A DNA stretch of 64,000 bases from Portunus trituberculatus. Lineage: Eukaryota > Arthropoda > Malacostraca > Decapoda > Portunidae. The stretch is taken from NCBI RefSeq assembly GCF_017591435.1, contig NC_059287.1:15325134-15389133 (forward strand), in the 5' to 3' direction. A program made the translations under genes and the position numbers. Every line of letters starts with the position of its first letter. Positions within the stretch are counted from its first letter, which is position 1. Of this stretch, positions 34,274-46,286 are shown piece after piece. The notes beneath the pieces were generated by a model, which worked only from the letters and a program-made list of their open reading frames with translations, was not told the DNA's origin and ran no database searches.

Positions 34274-34275
<2 letters not shown>
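33226..34275 (+). mobile_element. LINE 3' fragment (RT C-terminal segment plus 3' UTR)
   Basis: The plus strand encodes EFHRVAHSLAVEVGRWNRRGRERVPLEERLCVCGD and, after a one-frame shift, HMLLSCAPFTQHLRQSY..NLFSDRY, the Cys-containing C-terminal end of LINE ORF2 proteins. The 3' UTR includes three 80-85-bp tandem units (33750-33990) and ends gtcaataaaattgaattgaatgaatt before (GT)n. Confidence 0.7.
33750..33990. repeat. Three-unit 80-85-bp minisatellite in a LINE 3' UTR
   Basis: Units share aggaa.t.atgtaa.tttact, ggtttta, ttttattg.ttacaaggtttta and gttttatgtggttagttt, with a few substitutions. Confidence 0.85.
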
Positions 34276-34276
<1 letters not shown>

Positions 34277-34325
<49 letters not shown>

Positions 34326-34458
34326 ATTTTCTTTCATGGTACTTGTGTGTGTGTGTGTGTGTGTGTAATTCACTATGGTCGCCCGGTAGTCACCCAGCCA
34401 GCCTTCCCCATTACGGAGCAAGCTCAGAGCTCATAGAGCGATCTTCGGATAGGACTGA

Positions 34459-34495
<37 letters not shown>

Positions 34496-34935
34496 GCCTT
34501 ATCTTTCGTTATAGGGGAGCCCACCAGCTGGAAACACTGACACCCAGCTCCCAGCTGGAGGGTGTTGGAGGGGGAGGTGTGTGTGTGTGTGTGTGTGTGT
34601 GATTCACTATGGTCGCCCGGTAGTCACCCAGCCAGCCTTCCCCATTACGGAGCAAGCTCAGAGCTCATAGAGCGATCTTCGGATAGGACTGAGACTGTGT
34701 GTGTGTGTGTGTGTGTGTTGCCTTATCTTTCGTTATAGGGGAGCCCACCAGCTGGAAACACTGACACCCAGCTCCCAGCTGGAGTGTGTGTGTGTGTGTG
34801 CGTGTGTGTGTGTGTGATTCACTATGGTCGCCCGGTAGTCACCCAGCCAGCCTTCCCATTACGGAACAAACTCAGAGCATATAGACAGATCTTCGGATAG
34901 GACTCAGACTGTGTGTGTGTGTGTGTGTGTGTGTC
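34277..34935. repeat. Composite tandem array: SINE-body block A and block B alternating between (GT)n spacers
   Basis: The order is GT - A (34367-34460) - GT - B (34493-34578) - GT - A (34602-34695) - GT - B (34718-34784) - GT - A (34817-34910) - GT. Block A is the tRNA-Val SINE body (cacccagccagccttcccca..., cgatcttcggataggactgag). Block B matches 33138-33225. The repeat period is about 215-235 bp. Confidence 0.9.
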
Positions 34936-35137
34936 GTTATTTCACTGTTCTGTATACGTTTCATCTCTGGCGTCCCTCTTTATTATCCTAGTCTGTCAAC
35001 ACAAACTGCAAGTAATAGCGTATAGCGAAATGTGTCTTATTCTTACCGCTTATTGAGCAAGGGGAAGCTATGGTATGTAGGAAACACAGCCCGGAGCAAA
35101 GCAAGATGCCTCTATCGCCTCGCCTCGCCCCGCCGTG

Positions 35138-35336
35138 TTAACCCCTGCAGTAACATGATGTGTTTTCATATTTATTCTGGCTATTACTCAATGATTTTAT
35201 ACAGCTTCACAAACTTATGTGGGGATTAAAATAGTGAAAACTGGCCATTAATCTCTGACACCGTAGACCCTTCTTATTGTAAGCAAAATCATCTAATCAC
35301 ACACAAACTATCGTAAAAATGCCACTTAAGGGATTA
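35138..35336 (+). mobile_element. 200-bp TTAACCCCTTCAGTA family, copy
   Basis: gttaacccctgcagtaacatgatg ... tatacagcttcacaaact.atgtggggattaaaatag ... aaatgccacttaagggatta has the blocks in family order. Confidence 0.7.
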
Positions 35337-35554
35337 GACTCGACTCACTCAGACGCCCATAACTGAGTGCATGGCGGTAATTCAGTGCTGGAGATCTTAA
35401 TGACAACAGTGTCCACAGAGATAGATTGAGAGTTTATGGACGACAACAGTAACAACACAGCGCCTTGTTTTCACCCGACATGTTTCCACTTTCCATCGTC
35501 GTTCGTGGAGTGGCTGGCGAGAACAAATCAAGGTTCCTCGCAATTCTTTTACTT

Positions 35555-35730
35555 CGATTTTTGGGTTTGATTAGGCGATTTTATTGACATTAGGAAGGGT
35601 CTATGGAGGTCAGAAGATTAATGGCTGGAGTCTTCACTATTTTAATCCCCCACATAAGTTTCTGAAGCTGTATAAAATCACCAAATAGCAGAATGCATAG
35701 GGAAACGCGTCCTGGTACTGAAGGGGTTAC
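35555..35730 (-). mobile_element. 200-bp TTAACCCCTTCAGTA family, copy in reverse orientation
   Basis: Starts ggtttgattaggcgattttattgacattag and ends cctggtactgaaggggtta. It is inverted relative to the copy 220 bp upstream. Confidence 0.75.
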
Positions 35731-35894
35731 GGCAACGCACACCCTAAATAGCTTTGATACTAGTTAACCCCAATGAATAAGTGTATGCAAGTCACTGTGT
35801 GTGTGCTTGAGATCTTACTGAAAACAATGCCTACACATCAAATTGTTTTCACCTAATACATATTTCCACTTCTATCGCTGCACGTGAATGGAAT

Positions 35895-35896
<2 letters not shown>

Positions 35897-35938
<42 letters not shown>

Positions 35939-36310
35939 GTTGCAGGCCGTTTTGAGGGTGTTTTGGGATAATTTTTAATGTTTTAAGTTGTTTGGCTGTG
36001 TGTGGAAGGCTGAATTGTTTTTTTTTTTTTTGTACGCAGGCTTTTTCTAGCTAGTGAGTTTTGGGTGTGTTTATTGGGATATTGAGGTATTGTATAATGT
36101 TTTGAGTGTGTTTTGCGAATTAATTTTGAGTGTTTTAAGTAGTTTGGGTGTGTTTTGTGGTGTGGAGTGGTATTGATTGGTGTATATCATGTGTGTCGTT
36201 TGAGTTCTAAGTGTGTTTTCTGGTATTTTGAGGTGTTGCATAGTGTTTTGAGTGTGATTTGGATGTAGTTTTGAGTGTTTCAATTAAAGTGAAGTGGATG
36301 TGTGAAAGCA
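35897..36310. repeat. (CT)n and decayed 148-bp GT-rich tandem repeat
   Basis: (CT)18 at 35897-35932 precedes three diverged units starting gaggtgttgca (35934), gaggtattgta (36084) and gaggtgttgca (36230). Each contains gttttgag.gtg.tttg and tttgagtgtttyaa blocks. Confidence 0.65.
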
Positions 36311-36644
36311 GAGTTCTGAGTGTATTTTGGTATTATGTGTGGGTCTTCTGTGTATTTCATTATTACGAGAGGCTTATTGTGTGTAAATGCATACGTCTGT
36401 TAATATTTACATACATGTATATTCATACATTATTGAAATTCCTTGAGAAAAGCCGGATTTCCTTAGATTTCTTTTGATAGATTTTTACATTTCCTTAAAA
36501 ACTTTTTTCTGTAACAGAAATTTCCTTAATGCTAGGAATTTTCTTGAAAGTGGAAACACTGAGCCCAATGTAGCGCTGGCTATACCCACTAAGTAGGTTG
36601 CTCAATAATAGCCCAATGTAGCCCAATGATCAGCCCAATGTAAT

Positions 36645-36710
36645 ACCGATTTTTCTTTTGTGTAAGAGGAAAAATCTTACCAAGGACAACAAAAAAACAA
36701 TTAAAATCAT
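36645..36710 (-). mobile_element. LINE 3'-end family, short fragment
   Basis: ttttgtgtaagaggaaaaat...accaaggacaac resembles the reverse complement of the family terminus ggcc...cctcttacacaaaa. Confidence 0.4.
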
Positions 36711-36972
36711 ACTTAGATGCAGGTAGTGCTATTAGACCTTGCTGGGAGTAGATTATCAAAGAGGTTGAATCTACCGAAATCTCCTTGTAGATGATCGTTT
36801 CGGCTTGTGTGTACCATGTAAGCTCTCATGAAAATAATCAAGTGTTCTAGTTACCAAAACATTTACTTTTCTGTGGAGATTTATTAGAAAAATAAACGAC
36901 TATAACTGAAAATTGAGGACTAGGCTTGGACCGAAGTAACTTGTCATCGGAGTCTCTAAAGTAGATGTCAAC

Positions 36973-39900
36973 ATGCCGGCGATCAGGTGGCTGCCGCCTT
37001 CACTTTTATTATTCACCTTCCTGTGGACTCTCTGCCTCGGGAATGACTTTTTGGGCTGCGGGGGATACGTGAGGAGCGATGTGGACATTAATTACGCTCA
37101 AGTTGGTGTTAAATTGTAAGTATTTTGTCAAGAGGAGAGATTTAGAGTGAGGGGAAGTCGGTGCTCTTGTGTGTTCCTCGTCTCCTTTCCTCCCTCCTCC
37201 CTCTATTCCACTGAGTGTTTATTAATAAATTTTGGAGGTACTGCTTGTTGTATGCAGTGACAGTAGCTTCACGCGTAGGTGGTGGCTGGTGGCTCTAGGG
37301 TGTGTTGAAACTGCTGGAGGCTACAATGTTGGGTGTAGTTAATAAGTTACCTAGTAATCCTTGGAGGGGGTCGTGGGGAGGCGTAGACCTTGTGTGGAAG
37401 ATACATACCTGCTTAATATTTCCATGTCTCTCCATTGCAGGTACACAAAGCAGGGAAACTTGAAGTATGAGACAGAATGTGCTCCAAACAACGGCTATTA
37501 TTTCATGCCTATTTACGACAAGGGCCAATACATCATTAAGGTAAGTAAAATGTGTCAAAATGCAGTACAGTAGTAGAAACTATTTTTTTCTTTATCTATT
37601 TTACTTATGCTGTAAAATGTAATATAATTTCATGTCATGCTCTAATTAATGTACAGTCAGCTCCCCACCTCATGAAGCAGTTTTATACCTACAAAAGTGA
37701 CATCTGTCATCGTATTTTCATGGTAGCTGTTAATGGCTAAAGCTGCCTTCCTCTCTGCCTCCACACCCCCCTCCCAGTCCATCTACCTTTGAATTGACAT
37801 GTTGCTCTAGGTAGGATAGGAAGGCTGCTTCAAGTCAGGAGCCATTTATATATACAAACAAATGTTTTATGAATGCTATCAGTGATGAACAAAATTATTT
37901 ACCTTCATAGGTGATATGAAAAGTAGCAATTATGATTTCCATTCTTATATGCCAACTGGAGAAATAGTGTTATTTTACTCTCTCTCTCTCTCTCTCTCTT
38001 TCTCTCAAGGTGTCTCCTCCTTCGGGTTGGAGTTTTGACCCGGAAGAAGTGTCAGTGACAATTGATGGAGAGACAGACGCCTGCAGCCAAGGGAAGGATA
38101 TCAACTTCCACTTCAAAGGCTTTGCTGTGATAGGCAAGGTTAGTAAGAAACTTTTGATGAAGAATCAGCTTAGTTCATTAAAACATTCAAATAGAGAAAT
38201 GATATTGTAGGCATTCTTAGAATTAATTATTTGAGAAACTGTTTTATTCTTAATCTTCTTTTGCCATAAAGAATGTTACTTTGAGATTATATTGTACCAC
38301 CTGTTGCCATTAATAGTGTTACTTTGAACGTTGTTATCAAAAGAGTGTTATTTTAAGAACTTGCATTCTCCGAATACTATGTTAAAGACAGTGTTATTTT
38401 AAACTTAAATTTTCCGAATACTGTGTTACTTTGAACCTTCTGTTGTCCAAGGTGAATATTCTCTCTTAAACTGTGCGTGATGCAAACTTTAGAATGTTTT
38501 AATGCTAATTATTTCAGGTAGTGGGGAAAATCGGACCGTCCAACGAACCGGTACAATTCGGACCGCCTCATTCTTATTTACTGTAAATTCATATATAAAT
38601 TTCTTTTTGAAGTTTTGAGCATTTCACGATAGAAAGTAACTATTTTCACATTTCTTGTGCAGGTTTGATAAAAAAAAATTGATACAGGAAAGAAATTACA
38701 ATTATATGACTGAAAACACTGAATCGTAGCCAAAAAAAAAGTGCGGCAAAGTTTGTTTATCAAATCAGTGGTTTTGGCGAACTTTGTTGTGGCGGTCAGA
38801 TGCGGCTAACTATCCTCTTCCAAATTGATGATTATAGTGTGTTTTACCTCTACTTTAACATGATTTCATCAGCAATACTTTATTTAGCTTTGTTTTCTCA
38901 CAATTGATGCTCGCTTTTTGGTTTAATTTACCCCGGTAAGGAAAATGCGGTTGGGGGAAATCGAACCGGTAGTTTTTAGTTTGTTTATATTTTGAGAATA
39001 TGCATTAATATTTTGCCCTGTGCCATCTTTGGCTTATAAAGGGGATTGCTTAGACTCATTATATACCCAATAATGATTATTAGGATAATTAGGGTAATTT
39101 AGGGAAATTTTTAATGAAGACTATAAGCATATAAAGGACTTCAAAATGCTAGGAATTATCCGCTCACACTCTCTCTACAGGCTAGCGAGCGATAGCGAGC
39201 TCAATAATCTATAGAAAAATGAATGTGGAAACCAATGAGCAGTATTTTTATACAAAAAATCAGCTCCCTGTTGCTCGCTAGCCTGCAGAGTGGGAAGGAA
39301 AATTAACGTGACCAGTCTTTTGACACCCTGAGCCTATACCCTGTTTTTACTCAGCTGATCCTCTTTCGTCTGCTAGGAGTGCCCATTAGTAATATATATG
39401 CATATAATCTGCTTATTATATGCTTATGTATCACTTCATAGGGACCTTATAAAAGTACCTTTCACATTCAGAATAAATAATCTTCTTACTGAATACAATA
39501 ACTTCAAGTGTTACACCAAAACATTGGCTAAAGTAGCCAAGTAAATGAGTAGGCTATGTAGTCTATGAGTAACAGTTTTTTGTTCTACACTGTTTCTTGC
39601 CATTGATTTTGTTATTTTGAATGTGAAAGGCTCAATGTTTATGAAATAAAACTTTTTATTTTTTTGAGGAATTATATCCATTTTTATATATATATATATA
39701 TTTTTGCATTTATAAAGGGTGGTTCAAATTACCCCATGGGTGGTTTAGTTTACCCCAGTGGGGGGATTCACATTACCCCATTTTTTTGATAACTGAACCA
39801 CACATTACTTCAAAGCTGAAGAATCTGCTATGAATGATTTTTTTTTTTTTTTTTTGTTAGTGATTTAAAGGCAATAACTTGCTTATGTTTTCATAAAATT

Positions 39901-42900
39901 TTTGTAAGTTTATCTTAATAAATGTGGGAACAGTATCAAAGTTTGTCAAAACCTGGTCCAAATTACCCTGGTCGACACTAGTGTTATTTAGAACCTACTG
40001 TTGCTGTGAGTGAGTGTTCCCTATTAGCTGAATCCATTTGTTGCAGGTTGTCAGCATTGGCAGCACCTCTGGCCCTGAGGGAGTGACTGTGTCCCTGCAC
40101 CGGGGAGACGCCCTCATCCAGACAACACAGACCTCCGCTGACGGCTCATATGTGTTCACACCACTGTCATCGGGGAAGTACACAGTGGTGGCAACACACT
40201 CAACCTGGACACTTATCAAGAGCAAGGTTAGATTTGGGTTCAGTTGGTGAAGTGTTCTTGTTTTTATGGTCTGCCAGCTATTGAGAAGATTACATGTGAG
40301 TTCAACTGGTGAAAATTGTCTTGATATGCCCAGATAGCCATCAGGAAGGTTAGATTTATGTTGAACTGGTCATGTGTTCTTATGGTCAACCAGAAAAAAA
40401 AACTAAATAGGCAAAAGAGAAAATGAGGGACAAAGAAAAAAAAGACCATACCTTGCTAGCTGTCTATTAATATGCCCCTCTCCCAACAGGTGACAGTGGA
40501 AGTTGCCGATGAGAATGGTGATGCTGGTGCCTCCATAGTGGTGGGTGGGTACTCCCTCTCAGGAAGTGTCATAACTGATGGACAGCCAACCTCAGGAGTC
40601 AACTTTATCCTCCACTCTCAGGATGCCTTGGCAGCACAACCAGGTCAGGTGTTTGGGATTTACCAGTGGAAGTGTGTGTAAAAGTCATTGAAAGGGACAG
40701 TCTTGTGGACTACCCTACTACACCATTGGACCTTACACATTGCACTCCTGGCCACATACCTTTGACATAACACAAAAGAGTGATAAGTGATTGCTTGTTT
40801 ATGCAGGGAGGGAAACATAGAGTGAAGGCAGATGAAGTTATGTTTTCTGGGAATGAGAAAGCTGTGTCCCTTGTCTTGACTAGTCCTTATTTTTGTGAAG
40901 ACAGCCTTGGTATATGTGTCTCTAATTGTATGTATCAATTCTTTATCATGGGCACATCTTTGCAGCCTGCACCCTTGGAAGCCCAGCAGGGTACGAGAAC
41001 ACGTTGGGTCTACCAGCTGTGTGTTATGTGGTGTCTGATGCTGCTGGCTCCTTCACCTTTGGCCTGGTGTCTCCAGGAGTGTACATGTTGGCTCCTTACT
41101 TCCACTCCCCCACCACCAAGTATGAGGTGACGCCAAGCAAGCTGGAGGTGGTGGTGGCTCACAATGATTTTGTGCTTCAGCAGCCATTCAAGGTAACTCA
41201 TGATTGTGTTGCTTGTATGTCTCAGTCTTGAATAGGAACTGAGGAGTGATAAGTTAGTGTGACTGCTATGATGTGAGGAAGTTTAGTGAGTGTGTGTGCA
41301 TGTGTGTGTGTTTGTCTTACTGTCTCAAATGAGATCTGAGAAGGGGTAAGGTAGCTTGATTTTGGGATGTGATGTGAAGAAGAATGTGTGTGAGATTTGT
41401 TTGTGATTGATTGCTGTGTCTCAATCTTTGATATGTGGTGTGATGTGAGGAATTGTGTGTGCTTATACAAAATCTGCCATGTGTAGAGTCTTTTGGCTTT
41501 CTAAAACTTCAATTATTGTGCTCAAGCTTGATGAAATTACATTAAATAGAACTAAGAAGGAACCAGTTCTCAAAGAGTGGTAGATGCATGGAATAGACTC
41601 AGTCAGCAGATTGTTAATGCTGAATCATGAGGGAGCTTTAGAAGATTAATCAGGCTTATGAATGAGGATAATAGGTGGAAATAGGTAGTTATGCTTCATA
41701 CAGGGAACTGCCACATGTACACCTGACAGCTTGCACCACCACTTGTTTTCTCATGTCAGGTGGAAGGGTTCAGCATGAGTGGCAGGGTGACCAAGAGTCC
41801 TGGCGGGGAGGTCATTGCTGGTGCCAAGGTTCTGCTGGATAAAGTGAGGGCAGCAGTGACTGATGAGAATGGTCTTTACTACTTTGAGAACATCCAGTCT
41901 GGGAAACACAAGATTAAAGTAACTGCAGGTATGTGAGTTGTATTTTGTTGAGGGTTTTATGGTTTTATGTCTTTATTGCTTCATTGAAATCAAAATAGAT
42001 ACAGGAATGTGGGTCTGAAAGTAGCCTAGCTTGTGGTTGTATCTTTATTGCTTTGAGAACATTCAGTCTGGGAAATGAGAGGCTGAAATGACTGCAGGTA
42101 TGTATTTGGTTGAGTTTTCTGTGGATTGTATGTTGATTGTGTAGATGGAGAATAGATACCTTCACTCTTCATCAAGTTTGTATCATATCAGAAATCTTAT
42201 TATCTCTCTGATTGAGAATGCTGAATTAATGTAATTTAAAAGACACATTAGATGCCACACAATTTAGAAAGATGTATTTAAGTGAATGTATTGACTTGCC
42301 TACAAAAATTAGTATTGTTGGCGATGTTTGAGTTTGAGGAAGCTGCAAAAAAGTTGACAATAATTTTAAGTCAAGTTTTTGTCTGCTTTGAGAAGCTTTA
42401 GTTTGAGGAAGGTGTGATAAATATATCTAACATACACACACTAAAGCTTTTATGTATCGTAGACAAGCTTGAAATTAGAGAAGCTGTAGTATATTTATTT
42501 GACATACATATAGTAAGGTTTTTTATGCTTCGTAGACAAGCTTGAGTTTGAAGAAGCGACAGTGAATATCAGCCCTAAGCAGCCAGTGGTGGGTGACCTC
42601 TCTCCTGTGAAGTATGAAGTGTGTTTCTCTGTCACTGTGGAGAAGACAGCATCCCACAGCGGTCCCTGGTGAGTAAGTGTGTATTGTGTGTGTGTGTGTG
42701 TGTGTGTCGAGTGGCCTGTATTCAGAAATGCTGTGCTCTCACCATGACTGTTTTCAAAGGCCACAGAAATGTTTAGCCAGATTCTCAAGGAGTGTTTCTT
42801 CTGTTAAGAATGTAGAAATCTTGTTGATTGTTAATATCTTAAAAACCATTTGAAAATACCCTTAACCCCTTCAGTATCATGAAGCACATTCCTATTCATT

Positions 42901-44983
42901 CTGCTTACTATAGGGGATTATATAGGTACAGCTTCAGAAACTCATGTGGGGATTAAAATTGCGAAGACTCTAGCCATTCATCTTTTAACCTCTATAGATC
43001 CTTCCTAATGTCAATAAAATGGTCTAATTGCACACTAATCTGAAGGTAAAAATGTGTTGCAGTATTGAAGGGGTTAAAGACATTGTAACTTTAACCAAAA
43101 GCTTCTGATGTAGTGATGATGCATCCAAAAGTATTTCAGAATATGAGTCATTGGCTTAGGAACCTTTGCCCTTGATGATTTAAGTATTCCATGGTTCTTA
43201 AACTAATAAGAGCATTGTTGAGTGGTGTGGAATGTGTTATATATTATAGATTCTGGTATAATTTCATGTGCCTTGCTCCAGGACCATCAAGATAACAGGG
43301 GATGCCAAAGCTATTCAGACCTTGCAGACAGATGTGGATGGCCGAGGCTGCAGCTTCCTCACCCCTGGGTCCTACTCTGCCTCAGTGAAGCTTTCCCAGG
43401 CAGCAGATGAGGCAGGCATGAGGTGAGCTGCTCTCATGCCTCCATTTAACCACTGTGGAAATTTACCATCCTCTTTATTCCCTTACATTTGCCAAACTTC
43501 TTGGTTGCTATTGATGTGTTCCTCTGTTGCAGATTTGGTCCTCTTGAGCATCTGTTCAGTGTTGTCTCAGACCCTATTGGAGAGCTGGCCTTCTCACAGT
43601 TCCTGGGTGAAATATCAGGGAGGATCTCATGTTTGGAGGAGTGCCCCACCCTGACAGTGACCCTCCAGCCTGCCCAGGGGAGATCTGGAGCTCCAACCAG
43701 TGTGACTGCCAAGGATGGGGTTTTCTCTATTTCTGAGGTGGTTCCTGGGTCTTATCTGCTCAGTGTGCAGAAAGATGACTGGTGCTGGAAACTCAAGACA
43801 ATTCCAGTGACTGTAAACACACAGAATGTTGAAGTGTCTTTGGAACAAGTGGGTTACCAGCTCACCCTTGCCTCTTCCCATGAAACCACCCTCAGCTACA
43901 CCACCACCACTGGCGCCTCGGGTACCATCGTTGCTCAGAGGGGAAGTACACTGGTCTGCATGTCTGGGCCAGGCGTGTACACCCTCACACCAGTCGGCTG
44001 CCATAAGTTTGGATCCACCCAAATTAATTGGAACACTTCCACTCCAAACTTGGTCACCCTCTCTGCCACCAAACACCAACTGACTGGCACAGTGCGGGCA
44101 ACAGAGGTGGCGCCATTCACTGTTGAGGTTCACTCTGGCAGCAAGACAGTGTTGGGCCCTCTCAACCCATCCTCAGAGGACCCACACCTATATGTCTTTG
44201 AGCTGTGGGTGCGTGAGGGGGAGACCATCACCCTGACCCCCGGCTCCCCGACCAACCTGTACCAGTACGAACCGAGCTCCCACACCCTGACCATGCCTGC
44301 TGACTGTGTGCTCAACGCTGTCACCTTCCGGGCCGAACGAGCTCTCTTCATCCATGGCAAGATCACTCCACCGGTCTCTGGGGTCACCGTCACTGTGGAG
44401 GGCAGCGGCAAAGTGTACACCTATACCTCCGATGCTGACGGGAAGTATGTGGCTGGACCGTTGGATAATTCAGTGGAATACTCTGTCAGTGCTGAGAAGA
44501 GAGGCTATGTCATGAATGCACTGAGTGAGAAGGGACACTTTGAGGCATACAAGCTGGCGGAGATCGTGGTGGAGGTGAAAGACGAGGACGGGACACCACT
44601 TCCCGGAGTCCTCTTGTCAATGTCTGGAGGGAAGAGTTACCGGCAGAACAGCCTGACAGAGAACGACGGCACAATTGCCTTCCTTTCCTTGACCCCCGGC
44701 GACTACTTCCTGCGGCCTATGATGAAAGAGTATATGTTTGAGCCAGCCTCCAAGATGGTCAGTGTGGCAGAGGGAGCCACCATCATTATCACCATCAGGT
44801 ACCAACCCAACTCACATTCCCTCTGAGTTAAACTGTGGAGAGTGACAGGCCTTGTAATGTGTAGAAGGGAATACTTTGTTATCTTTATCTACTTGCTTGT
44901 CATAATTGAAATATTTGTCTGGTTGTTCATATACCAGGCTTTCATTCCCATTCACACACGCACACACACATGCACACGCACAT

Positions 44984-45080
<97 letters not shown>

Positions 45081-46286
45081 ATGGGGGGAAAGGGAGTTAA
45101 TAGGAATATATTTTACATACATCAGTTTTCTGTGTGTGAAAGTAATATGATCTTCAGCATATAAAACAGTCTATATTTCTAAATTTTTTCTTTGTTCTTT
45201 TCTTCCAATGAACCACCTTCTGCAGAGGGTCCCGGGTGGCCTACAGTGTTTATGGACACACCGTCTCGCTGAGTGGTGAGGCAGAGACTGATGTGGTGGT
45301 GGAGGCGGTGGGACAGGGGATCGGAGTGTGACCAGTACCAGGAGGAAGCTGTGTCTGATGCACAGGGCGCCTTCAGGATTCGGGGACTGTATCCTAAGGT
45401 ATGGTTACAGATCCTATGGGCTTAAGTATCTGTGTTTATTTGTCTTTGTCTATTAATGTCTTTGTTTTCTAATTTATAGCTATGTACAGATCCTACAGTG
45501 GTTAATGGTGACATCATGACTAACACCACATTACTTTCATTGATATATTCTTTATAACCACACATGCTTGGCCAGTAGAATGGTACATCATCTGTGGGAC
45601 CTGACTAACACTGCCTGATCCCCATTTACTTCCAGTGTCAGTATGAGCTAAGGCTGAAGAAAGGCAATGGCATAAACCTTCATGTGCAGAGAACCCTTCC
45701 CTCCACACGCTCAGTTCACGCCGACAATAAAGACGTGCGTGATCTGAAACTCATCGTGTTGCGGCCGTTCAACCAGATGGATGTGGCAGCTAAGGTGGAC
45801 ACAGACCCCCAGCACTTGTCCTCCCTGGTGGCTCAGCTGTACCGGGAGGACCTACCAGACTCCCCCATTCAGACCATCAAGCTTGGACTGCACCCTTACT
45901 TCATGCTTCCCCCAATGACTGCTGATAGACGCACGTACTTCCTGCGCCTCGAGTCCAATTTGCCATCCTCCCAGTATCAGTACTCAGTCTCAGAAGTCTC
46001 ATTCGTGGCAGACTCTGCATTTAAACACCTCAATTTAAGTTTCAAGCCAACGCTGAGAAGTGTGGATGCTGAAATGAGTCAGGGAACAGTAGTGGGCTTT
46101 GCTACCGCCATTATATTGGTGATGCTTGCTTTCAATTACGACAAGATGGGATCCTTGATGGAGAAGGTGTCGCATGTTGTGACCACCGTGACGGCTCCTC
46201 GAGTTGTCCAGAAGTCCTCATCAGCGATGTCTGAAGTGCCGTCCACTGAGACGGGAAGGAAGAGAGTCAAGCCAAGAAAAGTTTGA
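36973..46286 (+). CDS. NOMO: Nodal modulator (NOMO), BOS-complex ER protein, 12 exons with a one-base frameshift in exon 11
   Basis: Exons: 36973-37115, 37441-37540, 38010-38138, 40047-40226, 40490-40643, 40966-41192, 41760-41928, 42536-42668, 43282-43422, 43533-44798, 45226-45398, 45636-46286. The product matches NOMO throughout: signal peptide (MPAIRWLPPSLLLFTFLW...), GCGGYVRSDVDINYAQVGVKLYTKQGNLKYETECAPNNG at the mature N-terminus, a series of lumenal carboxypeptidase-regulatory-like/Ig-like repeats with the PGxY core (SSGKYTVVATH, SPGVYMLAPYF, TPGDYFLRPMMKEYMFEP), and a C-terminal transmembrane helix (GFATAIILVMLAFNYDKM) with a short basic cytosolic tail. NOMO, nicalin and TMEM147 form the BOS complex on Sec61 translocons making multipass membrane proteins. 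The exon sum is 3,466 nt, one base too many; the surplus maps to the GGGG run 45316-45319. Without it the protein would be 1,154 aa, close to the vertebrate length of about 1,220. As read, translation stops at TGA 45329-45331. Confidence 0.93.
38265..40010. mobile_element. NOMO intron 3: decayed minisatellite split by a candidate DNA element (38521-39979)
   Basis: Diverged units (gtgttactttgaac...) at 38270-38450 and again at 39978-40000 flank a 1.45-kb segment. Its ends are faintly inverted: tagtggggaaaatcggacc on the left, and tagtgtcgaccagggtaatt then tggacc read inward from the right. Related motifs (ttaccccggtaa, aattacccca, tttaccccag) recur inside. No ORF is seen. The class is unknown. 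Confidence 0.4.
40227..40390. repeat. Two- to three-unit tandem repeat in NOMO intron 4
   Basis: The segment (g)ttagatttgggttcagttgg..gaagtgttcttg...atggtctgccagctattgagaag recurs in diverged form at about 40290 and 40350, beginning at the exon 4 donor. Confidence 0.6.
42041..42110 (+). repeat. Duplicated end of NOMO exon 7 with its splice donor, inside intron 7
   Basis: tttgagaacattcagtctgg...gactgcag|gtatgt copies 41871-41933, which is the 3' end of exon 7 plus donor. The copy has an in-frame TGA (GGG AAA TGA), so it is a decoy rather than coding. Confidence 0.75.
42320..42562 (+). repeat. Four-copy 70-bp tandem repeat whose last copy is the NOMO exon 8 splice acceptor
   Basis: The motif (aag)ctt.agtttgaggaagc appears at about 42328, 42397, 42466 and 42539, spaced 69, 69 and 73 bp. 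The third copy also preserves ttttatgtatcgtag|acaagcttga, an acceptor nearly identical to the true one (ttttatgcttcgtag|acaagcttga). Confidence 0.75.
42861..43077 (+). mobile_element. 200-bp TTAACCCCTTCAGTA family copy in NOMO intron 8
   Basis: It is bounded by ttaaccccttcagtatcatg and gcagtattgaaggggttaa, inverted repeats of about 17 bp, with the family's internal blocks. Confidence 0.85.
44951..45078. repeat. (CA)n microsatellite in NOMO intron 10
   Basis: A long CA run, imperfect at its 5' end. Confidence 0.97.
45316..45331 (+). other. NOMO frameshift site (GGGG run) and resulting premature TGA
   Basis: Upstream, the frame reads VVVEAVGQG; downstream, homology continues one frame over as SECDQYQEEAVSDAQGAFRIRGLYPK, matching the NOMO family (AVGQNDCS...DEEGKFRLRG). 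A single extra G in this run accounts for the shift. If real, it removes about 270 residues including the membrane anchor. Confidence 0.85.

Noticed and set aside
43627..44133. 168-codon minus-strand frame
   Set aside because: Antisense shadow of NOMO exon 10.
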